Of a stretch of DNA of 64,000 nucleotides, positions 20,294 through 31,311 are shown one piece after another; the first letter of the stretch is position 1, and the number at the start of each line of letters is the position of its first letter. This DNA is from Chondrus crispus. Its lineage: Eukaryota; Rhodophyta; Florideophyceae; Gigartinales; Gigartinaceae. A program made the position numbers and the translations under genes. The notes beneath the pieces are model-generated. The model saw nothing but the letters and a program-made list of their open reading frames with translations. It was not told the origin of the DNA and searched no databases. The stretch spans positions 139,211-203,210 of the forward strand of contig NW_005179047.1 in the NCBI RefSeq assembly GCF_000350225.1, given 5' to 3'.

Positions 20294-21664
20294 CTACTGC
20301 TCCTCGCCTTCCTCTCCCTCAACTTCCTCTTCGGCGTACTCCTCACCTCCCTCGGCGTACTCGACGTCATCCGCAGTTGCTTCTTGGTACTGAGTGTACT
20401 CGGAGATCAAATCTTGCAGATTTGCTTCAGCCTCAGAGAACTCCATCTCATCCATACCCTCACCAGTGTACCAATGCAAGAAAGCCTTGCGCCTGAACAT
20501 AGATGAAAACTGGCCGCCGACGCGCTCGAACAGATCCTGAATGGTCGTAGAGTTACCGATAAAGGTGGCGGCAACCTTCATGCCAGGAGGAGCCACGTCG
20601 CAAACGCTGGTCTTGGCATTGTTGGGGATCCACTCAACAAACTGGCTTGAGTTCTTATCCTGAATCTTCCTCATCTCGTCCTCAACCTCCTTGGTGGAAA
20701 CTGTGCCCCGGAAGTAGGCGGCAGCTGTGAGATAGCGACCATTGCGCGGATCACAATCAGCCATCATGTTGTGTGGCTCGAAGAGCTGAGTAGTAAGCTC
20801 TGGGACACTCATGGACTTGTACTTCTCACTTCCGTTGCCGGAAAGCGGTGCATATCCCACAACGAAGAAATGGAGACGTGGAAACGGAACCAAGTTGACA
20901 GCAAGCTTGCGAAGATCGGCGTTCAGCTGACCCGGGAATCTGAGTGAGCAAGTAATACCGGACATAACACGAGACACCAGATGGTTGAGCTCGGGGTAGG
21001 AAGGATTAGGCGACTTGAGGGTCTTAGTGCAAATGTTGTACAAGGCCTCGTTGTCAATGGAGAAGACGGCATCGGCGTTCTCGATGAGCTGGTGGATGGA
21101 CAGTGTGCAGTTGTACGGTTCGACAACGGTGTCTGAGACCTTTGGCGAGGGCATGACTGAATATGTGCAAAGCATACGATCGGGATATTCTTCACGAATC
21201 TTTGACACAAGCAGAGTCCCCATACCCGATCCGGTTCCACCACCGAGAGAGTGGGAAACCTGGAAGCCCTGAAGCACGTCACAACTCTCGGCCTCCTTTC
21301 TCACGACATCAAGCACAGTGTCGATAAGCTCTGCTCCCTCTGTGTAATGACCCTTTGCCCAATTGTTTCCTGCGCCTGATTGTCCAAAGACGAAGTTGTC
21401 GGGGTGGAAGATGCCTCCAAGACGGGAGGCCTTGATGTGGTCAAGCACAGCGGGCTCTAAATCGAGCATAACAGCGCGAGGGACGAAACGACCCTCGGAG
21501 CCTTCGGAGTAGTACACGCCGAGGCGCTCGCGTTGGAAGTCGGATTCACCAGCATAACTGCCGCTGCTATCGATGCCGTGCTCTTCGGAGATGGTCTGCC
21601 AGAAGGCGGCGCCCATTTGGTTGCCGCATTGTCCCGCCTGCAAGCTGACGATACCGCGAGACAT
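20294..21664 (-). CDS. TUBB: Beta-tubulin
   Basis: An intron-less 456-residue beta-tubulin. It has [14 protein letters not shown] at the N-terminus, [23 protein letters not shown], the GTP-binding tubulin signature [31 protein letters not shown], and an acidic C-terminal tail rich in Glu and Tyr. It forms the GTP-exchanging subunit of the microtubule heterodimer. Two points are odd. The N-terminus reads MSRGIV instead of the conserved MREI used for co-translational autoregulation of tubulin mRNA in animals. The sequence also departs from the animal/plant consensus at many positions, for example [11 protein letters not shown]. Divergence of this degree is plausible in red algae, which lack flagella. 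Length and core motifs suggest a functional gene. Confidence 0.97.
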   Translation of the reverse strand: MSRGIVSLQAGQCGNQMGAAFWQTISEEHGIDSSGSYAGESDFQRERLGVYYSEGSEGRFVPRAVMLDLEPAVLDHIKASRLGGIFHPDNFVFGQSGAGNNWAKGHYTEGAELIDTVLDVVRKEAESCDVLQGFQVSHSLGGGTGSGMGTLLVSKIREEYPDRMLCTYSVMPSPKVSDTVVEPYNCTLSIHQLIENADAVFSIDNEALYNICTKTLKSPNPSYPELNHLVSRVMSGITCSLRFPGQLNADLRKLAVNLVPFPRLHFFVVGYAPLSGNGSEKYKSMSVPELTTQLFEPHNMMADCDPRNGRYLTAAAYFRGTVSTKEVEDEMRKIQDKNSSQFVEWIPNNAKTSVCDVAPPGMKVAATFIGNSTTIQDLFERVGGQFSSMFRRKAFLHWYTGEGMDEMEFSEAEANLQDLISEYTQYQEATADDVEYAEGGEEYAEEEVEGEEGEEQ

Positions 21665-23953
21665 GTTGTGGAGAAAACGCCCTGATACGAGTTGAACTTG
21701 TAGGGGAGAGCAAGGATGAGGAAAGGAAAAGGTGGTTTAGAATGTGAAGTGAAGATTGAACGAGGCGGGACTAGAGGGGGTATGCAGAGATGAATGTGAG
21801 AGCAGGGAAGAGGGGTAATTATTCCAAAAGAGGGGACGGGTGCTAGGCGGGTGAGCCATAGGAGTCAGTGCAATGACGAGAAGGCGCCAAAACCGGTCTT
21901 AAAGCGGGCCATGGAAGGGCGGTTGAAATTTTTCAAACAAGAAGTTTTGAAATCAAATGTGCAAATTTGGACGCTACGGATCTCTTCCAAACCCCGAATA
22001 ACTTTGCCCGCGCTTTTTGCGTTTGCTTTCCCAGCCGATGGCCCCTTTCGGACCATCACGTGTACCCTGAAAGGTTGTGTATATCCAATGGGCGAGTGAA
22101 CCGTGTTTATATCGTCCCCGTTTGGGGCCCTGTTGCCACTGGGCCGGGGCTCCACGAGCGCGTTAATGGGATGCAGGGGCCCCGGTCATGCGCTGAATTG
22201 CATAAGCCAGTGGAAATCATTTCCCGCGTAAAACAAGGAAGCGAAGCATAGGTGATTTCCGTCGCGCTTGACGTGTCATTGACCAAGCGCAATGAAGAGC
22301 TCAGTTGCGGTGCAGTGACTGCACCGCAACTGAGCTTTTAGAGCTCGAGCTCTGCCGCTGCAACCTCAAATTGGCATCTCTTTTTGTTGATGAACATTTT
22401 CCAACAAAAGAAGACTTCCGTTTCTCCTCGGGCTCAGGCGTTTTGCAAGATGTAATGTCTTCTAAAGCCTGGTAAATTCGTACTGTCTCCATGCGCACCT
22501 CCTAATCAGCAAGGGTCTCTATATCTTATGGACTGCACTGAAACATAGTTTTTCCTTCTGAGGGTACATACTGTATCCGGTAGCATGTCGTAAAAATCTA
22601 TGATTCCAGTTACAGCTCGAGGTCATATATTTTGGCAGCTTCTACGTAACGCAACAATCGAAAACATACAAGGATACGAGGTGGCGATGAGGATTTATAT
22701 GTTCACGTGCAGAAGCGTCCTGCTCTGAATCTATTATTTATTTAAACGTTAAAGAGGACAATTCAACGTTTGCGTTGTTCTTGTACTAGACAGAAGCCCT
22801 AGCCTGGGACGCAACCAGCAATTCGATGATCTAGTTCCCGTTTGGACCTATGGTTGTAACTGACAGGCTTGTTCAAGGCAAGGGACTCACTCAGGGTAAG
22901 AACACCGGAAACAGACTACGACAGAACTGCTTGCAGGCGTGCAAAATGCCAACTGGAGTTGTCTTTGTCTCATAGTCGCCACGCTAGGCAGCGTAATCGC
23001 ATGGGATATTCCCCAACTGCCAACGACTCTGCAGGGATTAGAATCTCTAAGGTGGGTGCGTTAGTTTCCAAAAGTGTACAGCACAGCGCACTTGCCGTAC
23101 GCGGCTCTTTCTAAGCAGCGCGAGACGGAAGTGGGAGCAACGTAGACCCTACGCATTCTAACATTGTCGTACGCCGTGAGGCAAATGACACAAGGCGGTG
23201 CGCGGCGCGATGACAGATGTTGGCACCGTTGTACCGTACAGTATGCCCCGACGGCGAAACAAGAAGAGCAAGGCATCTTGCTATGGAGACGTCAATGCTA
23301 CGGTACATGAGCGGGCTCGGAAAAAGGTGGTCTCCCACTAGTGAGTGGCGCATCGTCGACCGTTTCAAAATATTCACCCCAAGGCTCCTGGCGACCTAGA
23401 AAATATCTCGGCATTGGACAAAACCAGAAATCGATACAAGAAAGTATCGCCAGCATCGCCCTCGGCCTTACATGAACATAAAAGCGGGTGGAGAGTATTC
23501 CAAAAGTATCAGGGGCGGACATCACCCGAAACGGCAGGCCCTGGCGTGACATGTGGTCCTAAGGGGCCGGGGCGTTTTTTCTCCCGAGGGTGTGTAAAGG
23601 GACGGGTGTATGAGAGGTGTCACGTTTGCATGTCCAATGATTTGGAGCCAGCGAGTGAACGAATCCGCCTTTACAGTTTTCAGAAATGCCCTACCGCTCT
23701 TTCTCCGTGACCCTGACAAATCACCTCCAGGTGTCGGTAATATCACTTTCACAGACCTGATCGTGTCCACAATGCCAAATTTCGACACTTTCTTCTGTCC
23801 CCTCTTCAATGTTTGTTGCATCTTGCTTCGTACCTGCCAACTCACACACAAGAAGAATTGTTTTATTCATTAACGTCCAGTTCCTCGTACAGAGTACAGT
23901 ATTAAACAGTACAGCACATTGAAGCAGGCACGAGCACTGGACTGCTTTGATAG
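21665..23953. other. Intergenic, about 2.3 kb
   Basis: This contains the tubulin promoter region and a near-perfect hairpin at 22298-22336. Short frames on both strands, the longest 121 codons at 23345-23710, have no recognisable motif. The last 100 bases before the copia-2 LTR contain several TACAGTA-like words. Confidence 0.4.
22298..22336. repeat. Perfect 18-bp-stem hairpin
   Basis: AGCTCAGTTGCGGTGCAG (22298-22315) is followed by TGA and then by its exact reverse complement (22319-22336). No coding frame explains it. It could be a transposon remnant, a terminator-like fold, or a short dsRNA source; the stem is shorter than a typical pre-miRNA. Confidence 0.7.
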
Positions 23954-24064
23954 TGTCAGTGCTAACACGTATACATGTAGCAGTTGGGCCAGCCGACGGC
24001 GCAGAATAGTATAAAAAGGAGTAGATCGGCGTAAACAAGAGACCAGAGGTTTACCGCTCTCACA
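23954..24064 (+). repeat. 5' LTR of copia-2 (111 bp, internally deleted)
   Basis: This begins TGTCAGTGCTAA and ends CTCTCACA. It matches the 3' LTR except that about 52 bp between two AGTGCTAA words are missing, so one copy of the short repeat and the sequence between were lost. A TATA box (TATAAAAA, 24010-24017) is kept. Confidence 0.85.
24010..24017 (+). promoter_or_regulatory. TATA box in copia-2 LTR
   Basis: TATAAAAA occurs in both LTRs of copia-2 (the other copy near 29553). It is 54 bp before the primer-binding site, in keeping with a very short LTR promoter. Confidence 0.55.
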
Positions 24065-24075
24065 GGTTATGGGCC
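24065..24075 (+). promoter_or_regulatory. Primer-binding site of copia-2
   Basis: GGTTATGGGCC follows the CA end of the 5' LTR directly. The same word occurs behind the LTR of Drosophila copia, which is primed by an internal cleavage product of initiator tRNA-Met. Priming in this alga is inferred by analogy. Confidence 0.6.
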
Positions 24076-25806
24076 GATCGCAATCGCGAGAATTTCACAC
24101 CACTGCAAACCCCAACAACACAACTTTAATCTGCTCCAGTACACCGTTACTGTCGTAGCCCGCTCCGGCGATAGCCGTTGAAGCCCAACTGAAGACACCA
24201 TTTCCCAAGCAGACATTCGCCTACGGCGCCGACACTATAGAGCAACTGCTACAATTTGGGGACCCCTCCGGCAAGCCGCAAAACTTGCAGCCATGGCAGA
24301 TCCCTCCGACACCACTCCAGCCACAGAAACAAACATTCCCCTACCGCAACAAACAAACAACACGATGGCAGCTCAATCATTCCCTCGATGGAAATTCACC
24401 GAGCAGCTTCCATATCTCACCGAAGAGAACTTCCTCCAGTGGAAGGCGAATCTGGAAGATATACTCATCGAACACGAACTGGAAATTCTCATCATGAGTA
24501 ATCACCAACCGTCGCCAACTACTTCTGAACAAGATTCTCCCTTTCTCCAAAAAAGTTTCCGCAAGTTGCAGAAGACTCATCACAGCCAGTATCCCAACCG
24601 AAATTAACCGCCTTCTGTCGGTGCAGATCTAAACTGAAACACCCGCGAAGATTGTAGAGGCTCTACAACAACTCCTGCAGAGAACTTCCGTGCTGGACCA
24701 CCAAATACTTGAGCGTGAAGTAAGACAGCTCACCTTAACCACAGATATGACAGTGAAGGAGTACATTAATCAGCACAAGGAAATTTGCGCTAAAATGATC
24801 TCCGCCCACTACCCGAACATCAACAACGAATCAACAACGGTACGCATCATTGTAGAAGATCTTTGGGAACACCCTATTTTTGCCGTGCACATCTCAACAT
24901 TCAAAGCAGCCGGACTCCCCAACACGATAACCGAACTTCATAACAGGCTGTCCGACCTCGACGAGGATCAAAGGGGTAGACTCAATATGTCCTCGCAGCC
25001 AATGTGCTCCTTCCATCAGAGCGACACAAACCAGACGCATAACCGATTCGACCAAACCAGAAAATTGAACAACAGACGGTATGATCCCCGCCATCAACCC
25101 CCTAATCGGCGTCGGACAAGTTGCAGATGGGATCAGCCTTACAAAACACAGTACAACAACCAAACCCGCCAGCTTATGCAAATCGTGGAAGCTGCCAAAT
25201 TGTTAAATCAATCTACCAATCCGCAGCAAGATCGAGCCCGAAGCTCCAAACGCCAGACTCCACACCGCACAAAGCATGATTCCCAGGCAAATGTTGCCAT
25301 CATCGACACCGAATCAGGTGCTGAAGACTACATGGCAACCTTAGACCAAATACCATTCCCCAAAACAGCAGACAAAGGGGACGCAGATGCCAACAGTAAG
25401 TTCATCCTCGACTGCGGCACCAATCCCTCGCACATCAACTTCCCCACCGCTGACTCCAAAACACTGCAATCACTCATGCAAACACACACCGCTTCCTCCC
25501 CGATCACATCCAACCTCGATGGCTCCCTCAAGGTGAAGACCAGCACTAAACAGACATTCCGACTACCCGTAATCATCAACAACGCACTGTCCGCCTCCTT
25601 CCTCTCAGTACACGCCATCGCCAAGCGATTTGGACACGTCCTGTTCTCGGAAAAGACAGCCACAATTCTAGACACAAAAAATGGAAAACACACACCACTA
25701 GTCGGAACAGCCACATTTCGCAACTGTCTATACACCCTAGACAAACCAGCATCCCGCATCACAGACAAAAACATTAACCATCCGCAACCAACAGCTTATG
25801 CCATCC

Positions 25807-26403
25807 TGTGGTATAACTACCTTCGTCCCGACCACTCGGAACGAGGGGGGGTTAGAGGTAAGGGAGCGCGCGCCGCTGGGTAACCCACGCGAGCGCAAAC
25901 CGTACGGAAGGACTCGAAAAGAGGGAAGGCTCACGTGGCCGGTGACGCGCAGCCGGTCGGTGGTGTTAGATCCGGACGGCCGGTCACGCGTTAGAAGCCT
26001 GAGACTTAGAGGTAAAACCGGACGGAGTTAGCAAAAAGCCGTAAAGGGAAGGGAGGCGAGTCTGCCCCCGTTTACTGGAACGGGGCAGGTGCCCCCGGTC
26101 TTAACCCCTAAGTGGGACGCCAGGACACCTGTCCCGCTACAGTAGCTGTTACATACTGTATACCAGCTACTGTACTAAATTGGCTAATTCGTGCCATTAA
26201 CCACTAATTGCTAATTACTTACCGGATGGGTCGCACACGGGTGCCCGTGGCCAGGACCAGCGCCAACGGTTGTGCCACGTGTACGCCGTGGAGGTACGAC
26301 TGTGCTCGCAGAGGGCGCGTGCACGATTACTACAGTAGTAACCGCCCGTCTCGACGGTTCTCATCTCCTCCCACCGGGGGTCGCGGTGTGGAATTGTACC
26401 ACA
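25807..26403. mobile_element. Solo LTR (597 bp) inserted in copia-2 pol
   Basis: The element begins TGTGGTATAAC and ends TTGTACCACA, giving imperfect inverted TG...CA ends, and is flanked by CATCC at 25802-25806 and 26404-26408. Removing it with one CATCC rejoins the frames on either side in phase: the flanks are 602 bp apart, which equals the offset between the protease and integrase frames modulo 3. Its ends resemble those of family X (TGTAGTATAAC) and its length is near the 586 bp of the X LTR, but the interiors do not obviously match. It is rich in TACTGTA-type words. Confidence 0.85.
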
Positions 26404-28187
26404 CATCCGAACGATGGCAACCTCTCCACCACCCCCCTCAAACAATCGTCCTTCTAAACCACACAGCAAACTACGCTCGCAAAAGTCCTACACAATCAAC
26501 GCAGCGCCCTGTGCCACATCTCCACGCACACCCCACCCCTCGCCACGCCTGGATGAAATCTCCCCAACCAACCCAACCAGCAATCCCCACACCAATCATA
26601 AGCTGTTAGCATTCCATGCCTACCACCTCATATTCAATCACATTCACCCACGAGCACTCCAAAAGATGGCACAAGCAGAGGTCCTTCCCCTCCCAAAAAT
26701 TCTCAAATCCTACCCTCCCCCATTGACCAGCTCGGGCTGCGCCCACGGCAAGGCCCGACCGAAGCCACACAAACCCACAGAACACCGATATGCGGTTGCC
26801 TTCTCAGTGTCCTCTGATATCTGCGGACCAATCACCCCTACATCCCTACATGGAAACGCCTACTTCATGTCGTTCATAGACACACACAGCAGGTATACTA
26901 TACCATACTTTCTACCCAACCGCAAAGGAATCCTGAAACGCATAATGCTCACGATCGAAAGCATATCGCGAACCCACGGCAAACCGTTTGCACTGTTCAC
27001 GACAGACAATGCAAAAGAATACATTTCAAAAGCCGCAAAATCCCTTCTCGAGCAACACGGCATAACCTTCAACCCCATATCTCCGTACAATCCGCAACAG
27101 AACAGCATCGCAGAACGACTCAACCTAACACTCATCCAAGCAACGCGCGCCAGCCTGCACTATGCAAAACTGCAACCGAGCCACTGGGAAGACGCTCTGC
27201 GTGACGCGGCCTTCAACTATAACATCACCGCGAACCGGGCCGCGCAAAAACTGCCATTCACACCATTCACACTCTTCCACGGCGTTGCTCCGACTATTAC
27301 GCAGCCCTTTGCCTTTGGGCAAGTTGGATCCGTTGCCTACACCAACCTCCACCCAAAGCCCAAAGGGCACAAACTAAATGGAAGATCATACCCAGAACGT
27401 TACATGTATGCCACGGACCCAACCCACATCGTAGTCCTAAACCTCAAGAACAACGCCTACACGAAAACAAGGGCCATCGACTTTGTTCCGTATCACCCTC
27501 TTCAAGACCCCTCTGCGACACACGCACAGGCCTTCAAAGCCATTGCGCGACACCCGACCCCATCATCCGTGAAGTCAACCACACCTACCCCGGGGTCACC
27601 AGCGCAGGCCCGCAAATACCCCGACGCCGTCGAATGGGCCACTGCCCATAACAACGAATTAGACCAGCTTGATAAAACTGGCGTCATCAAATGGCTCCCC
27701 GATCACGACATCCCCAAGAGTACAAAACTCATTCCCCTCACAATGACATACCGCTACAAAAGAGACCCGGATGGGACAATAACCACATGGAAAGCCAGAT
27801 GCTCCGTCCGGGGTGACAAAATGTCACCACACGTACACTTCAACCGCCTAGAAACATCGTCGCACAATGCCGACAAAACTACTGTCTGATTAACATTCGC
27901 AATCTTGGCGGCACTCAACACGCCAATCGAACAATTTGACATCCAATGCGCCTACACGCATGGACCATACCGCTTCAATAGACCAGTATTTATTAAGCAA
28001 TTCCCACGCTTCAACGGAGCGTGCAAACACCCTGGTCGCGGCGGAAAGCTCATGAGAAATCTATACGGCAGCCCATCCGGAGGGTTCTACTACCTCGAGT
28101 GACTCACGAAGTTTCTCACCAAGAACGGATTAACCCAATCCGAGCAAGATCCCTGTCTATTTTTCCAACGACACAAGCAAGGAATCA

Positions 28188-28444
28188 CTATCGTCACACT
28201 AACCACCGACGATTTCCTCGTCACAGCGTCAAGCCAACAATTTATCGACAGCTTGTACCACACCCTCAACAAAAAATACAACGTCAAGCGGCTAGGCGAA
28301 CCCAAGCTTTACATATATGTAAAGCTTGGGTTCGCCTAGCCGCTTGACGTTGTATTTTTTGTTGAGGGTGTGGTACAAGCTGTCGATAAATTGTTGGCTT
28401 GACGCTGTGGACGAGGAAATCGTCGGTGGTTAGTGTGACGATAG
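28188..28444. repeat. Perfect-arm inverted duplication abutting a gap
   Basis: 128 bp of copia-2 RT (28188-28315) is followed without spacer by its reverse complement (28316-28444), which differs by one extra G. The centre is a natural palindrome, ACATATATGT. The right arm ends exactly at the run of Ns. This looks like a fold-back assembly or amplification artefact, though a real hairpin cannot be excluded. Confidence 0.9.
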
Positions 28445-28544
28445 NNNNNNNNNNNNNNNNNNNNNNNNNNNNNNNNNNNNNNNNNNNNNNNNNNNNNNNN
28501 NNNNNNNNNNNNNNNNNNNNNNNNNNNNNNNNNNNNNNNNNNNN
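28445..28544. other. Assembly gap (100 N)
   Basis: A run of 100 Ns lies in the RT region of copia-2. Comparison of the flanking RT residues suggests only about 30 bp of true sequence is missing between the left copia arm and the sequence after the gap. Confidence 0.95.
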
Positions 28545-29444
28545 ACCACCCACATATCACAACCACAATACATCCAATCGGTCATCCACAACATGAAAAC
28601 GGCGAACTCGAATCCCAAACTTACGCCATACGTCGATGGCATGATCCTGTCAGTACCCGGAACTACTGATACAGCCTGTCCTGAATTGACGCAAATCTAC
28701 CAACAAATCATCGGCGAAATAAGATACATCGCAGATGGCACCAGACCCGACATCTTCTTCATCACGAACCGTCTGGCACAAGCATCACACAATCCAACAA
28801 AACGACACTGGCAGCACCTCAAAAGACTAGTCCGGTACCTGCGAGCCACACCCGAGCTGGGCATCACCTACACCCCGCTTCCAAACGCGACGCACGCACC
28901 ACTTCAAAACAATTACGAAAACCCGCTTCGCAAACCATCCTCTTGCCACACACGCCGACGCGGACTTCGCCAACGACATTTCCGATCGCAAATCCATCTC
29001 CGGTGCAGTACACACCCTCAACGGTGTACCGCTACTGTGGTCCTCAAACAAGCAATCCCTACAAGCGCTCAGTACATGTGAGGCTGAGTACATCTCGGCC
29101 ACTCAAGCCGTGGAAGCCACAAAATGGCTACCGAGAATAATGCAGGAGCTCCAGCTTCTACCCAACACAGCAACACCGGTGCTCCCCCATGCACAATCGC
29201 AACCAACACCGCCCCTACCAGACGTCGCAAATTCATTCATCTCCGCCATCACTATTTACGCTCCCACCATCGCAATCGCAGCATCCAAATCACCCACATT
29301 CCAACGCAAGACATGCTTGTTGATATATTTTCGAAACCGCTTGATCGCCAACGATTCGAACAGCAACGAAACGCCCTTTGTATTTCCAACCCGCCGACAA
29401 TCCCCAAACAACGCGCCATCGCAGTTACCAGTCGACAGGGAGGC

Positions 29445-29607
29445 TGTCAGTGCTAAGCACCTCTTATGACGACCGCACCGTGCGACACCGCTATATTACC
29501 AGTGCTAACACGTATACACGTAGCAGTTGGGCCAGCCGACGGCGCAGAATAGTATAAAAAGGAGTAGATCGGCGTAAACAAGAGACCAGAGGTTTACCGC
29601 TCTCACA
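29445..29607 (+). repeat. 3' LTR of copia-2 (163 bp)
   Basis: This begins TGTCAGTGCTAA after the tract ACAGGGAGGC and ends CTCTCACA. It contains AGTGCTAA twice, at about 29449 and 29500; the 5' LTR keeps only one copy. The two LTRs otherwise differ by few substitutions in the shared 110 bp, which suggests a fairly young insertion. Confidence 0.88.
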
Positions 29608-30017
29608 GATAGCTCCGTTCGCGTCAGTACAGTACTGTACAAGTGGGGGTACCCATTTCTTGAACGCCTCACAAACATTTAAAAAAAAGTACTTTTCGTT
29701 GGAGTCTCAGAACAAAATCGGCGCCGAATTAGAGGTCTTAATGCCGTGTATCCGCACATATTCACCAATGAAGGATCCGCCAAGAGAAATCCGAGCAGAA
29801 CTTGGCAGCTGCCAACACCTTGAACAGGCAAGCAACACCGAAAAGTGTACCCTAATGTTGAACGCCAGGCGCATATAATAGTGATTGAGAGCCCCAAATG
29901 TATTATTTTTAATGGCAACAACAAAATCAGATACACGTTCCTGGCCTCCCCACCGTGGTGGGGAGGAGTTCCTCTCAAAGAAGGCAAACACTCAGTCGGG
30001 ATTTGCGCACGGTGACT

Positions 30018-30160
30018 ACGGCGCCGGCGGCGGTGGAGGTTACGGCGGCAGTGGCGGCGGGTATGGAGGCGTCGGTGGCAGGTACGGAGGCGGCAGCGGC
30101 GGGTATGGAGGCGGCGGCGGTCGTGTAGGTGGCACCAACGCCGCCGATGGGTGTGGCAGT
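30018..30160. repeat. GGCGG/TATGGAGGC minisatellite inside the pogo-like element
   Basis: Irregular tandem GGCGGYGG and TATGGAGGCG units would encode Gly/Tyr repeats on the plus strand (GGYGGSGGGYGG) or Pro/His/Arg-rich strings on the minus strand. A 92-codon plus frame (29885-30163) covers it. It may be captured host sequence, similar to glycine-rich RNA-binding protein tails, or a local expansion. Confidence 0.6.
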
Positions 30161-30294
30161 TAAGGGGCGGTGGTTCGAAGGCGTCGGCGGCAGGTACGGA
30201 GGCGGCGGCGGTGATGGAGGCTTGGCTCCAACTTGAAGAAGCTCGAGTGGAACGAAAGGCATTGGATCTCAAAGATGGTCTCGTACGCCCAGTT

Positions 30295-31311
30295 TCATCT
30301 CGAGGGAGAGGCCGCCATCAATCGAGAATTAAGGGCTCTCTTTCTCGCGACGGCACGGCGGACACTCATGTGGCTACGGTAACCGTCATAGATAAGCAGG
30401 ACTTTTCGGTCGTTTGCCGTCAAAGTACGGCAATATTCTACAAAAGCCTGAGCCCATCTCTCAAAAATAAATTTGTCAACGCCTGCCAGTTCCCTTCTAG
30501 TGGTGATGCTTGAATGCAGGGGTAGCCAGTCAGCGAGGGATTCCACATGCTCAGTACCGTCAATTGTAATCACGCGGTAGGCCACTGATGCACTTTGGAT
30601 AACGAAGGTTGGGGTACCAAAGTTTCCGCAGGCAAAAATGGCAGGAAGCAGAGTAACACGATGAACTTTTTTGAAAAAGGCAGACTTGCATTGTGACACC
30701 GCTCCTCTCGTACAGTACGCCTTGGCACGGATGCGCCCGTTGGCATCTCGATTCGGAGAACAGCCAGTTTCGTCGATGTTGCAAATTCTTGGGCTGTTGA
30801 TATGAAAATTTTCAATGATGTCCTGCAGTTCGGCGAAGTGCGTTGTGAGGTTTTCTGCGTTGGTAGCACGGTATCGCAGGGCGTCTTGGCGTGAAGCCTT
30901 TCCAATCTTGATCGAATTGCGGTGACGGAATTCGAAGTTTCTCAAGCATTTCTTGCCAGGACGGCCGTCATTGAAGGTTAGTTTAGATCGGCGTTCGGGG
31001 GACATGTATTTGACGATGATTTCGACTGCATCAGCGAGGTCGGAGCGTCTGAGCGGTCGGGCTTGAGAAGCATACCGTTTCACGAGTTCGACAACAGTCG
31101 TTTCTTCCTCCTGAGTAAGGACGTTTCGCGAATCAAACCTTGACTCTGAGGTTTCGGAGTCCAAAAACTTTCGGAACTGGTATTGAAAGGTGTAGAGTGG
31201 GCGGCGTGCCATTTTGGCACCAGTGCAACGAAAACTTCCATCAATAACGGCATCGAATGCCTCATGTAGGCGACGTTTCTCGCGCTTCGTCCGACGGTCT
31301 TGTTTGGACAT
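30295..31311 (-). pseudogene. pogo/DDE_1-family transposase, C-terminally truncated
   Basis: From ATG 31311 (MSKQDRRTKREKRRL) a 338-residue frame shows an N-terminal helix-turn-helix region of the psq/CENP-B kind, then the DDE_1 core: CNIDETG with the first Asp, and LLIYDGYRSHMS with the second. After that the frame closes within about 20 residues, and the expected PPHxxHxxQPLD-like segment with the third acidic residue is absent. In its place are frameshifted and Gly/Pro-repeat sequences. The frame is open upstream to 31527, but the psq-like part argues for the later start. Probably inactive. Confidence 0.8.

Larger units (their letters stand above)
24293..29456 (+). pseudogene. copia-2 gag-pol, broken
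   Basis: Gag starts at ATG 24293 (TEENFLQWKANLEDIL) and shifts frame near 24600. A second frame (24690 onwards) carries the protease site LDCGTNPSHI. After the inserted LTR comes integrase, with SDICGP, FTTDNAKEY and NSIAERLN marking the DDE residues. RT starts after a stop at 27887-27889 (TGA where CGA/Arg is expected), has LMRNLYGSPSGGFYYLE and TTDDF, and is broken by a further TGA near 28098. Sequence for about ten residues is lost at the fold-back and gap. RNase H is recognisable across another frameshift (HADADFANDISDRKSISG, ALSTCEAEYISA, DMLVDIFSKPLD). Not functional as assembled. Confidence 0.88.
23954..29607 (+). mobile_element. Ty1/copia retrotransposon copia-2, decayed
   Basis: The element is bounded by LTRs at 23954-24064 and 29445-29607 and by the target duplication GATAG (23949-23953 and 29608-29612). 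Behind the 5' LTR is GGTTATGGGCC (24065-24075), which resembles the primer-binding site of Drosophila copia, where an internal part of initiator tRNA-Met is the primer. A polypurine-like ACAGGGAGGC precedes the 3' LTR. Domain order is gag, protease, integrase, RT, RNase H, as in Ty1/copia. The coding region is broken by stops, frameshifts, a solo-LTR insertion at 25807-26403 and a fold-back plus assembly gap in RT. Confidence 0.92.

Noticed and set aside
28284-28642. Minus-strand frames spanning the gap at 28445-28544
   Set aside because: They translate the fold-back copy of copia-2 RT and run of Ns; they are artefacts of the inverted duplication.
29885-30163. Glycine-rich protein gene on the plus strand
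   Set aside because: The frame lies inside the pogo-like element and its coding appearance comes from a GGC-rich minisatellite; no RNA-binding domain precedes it.
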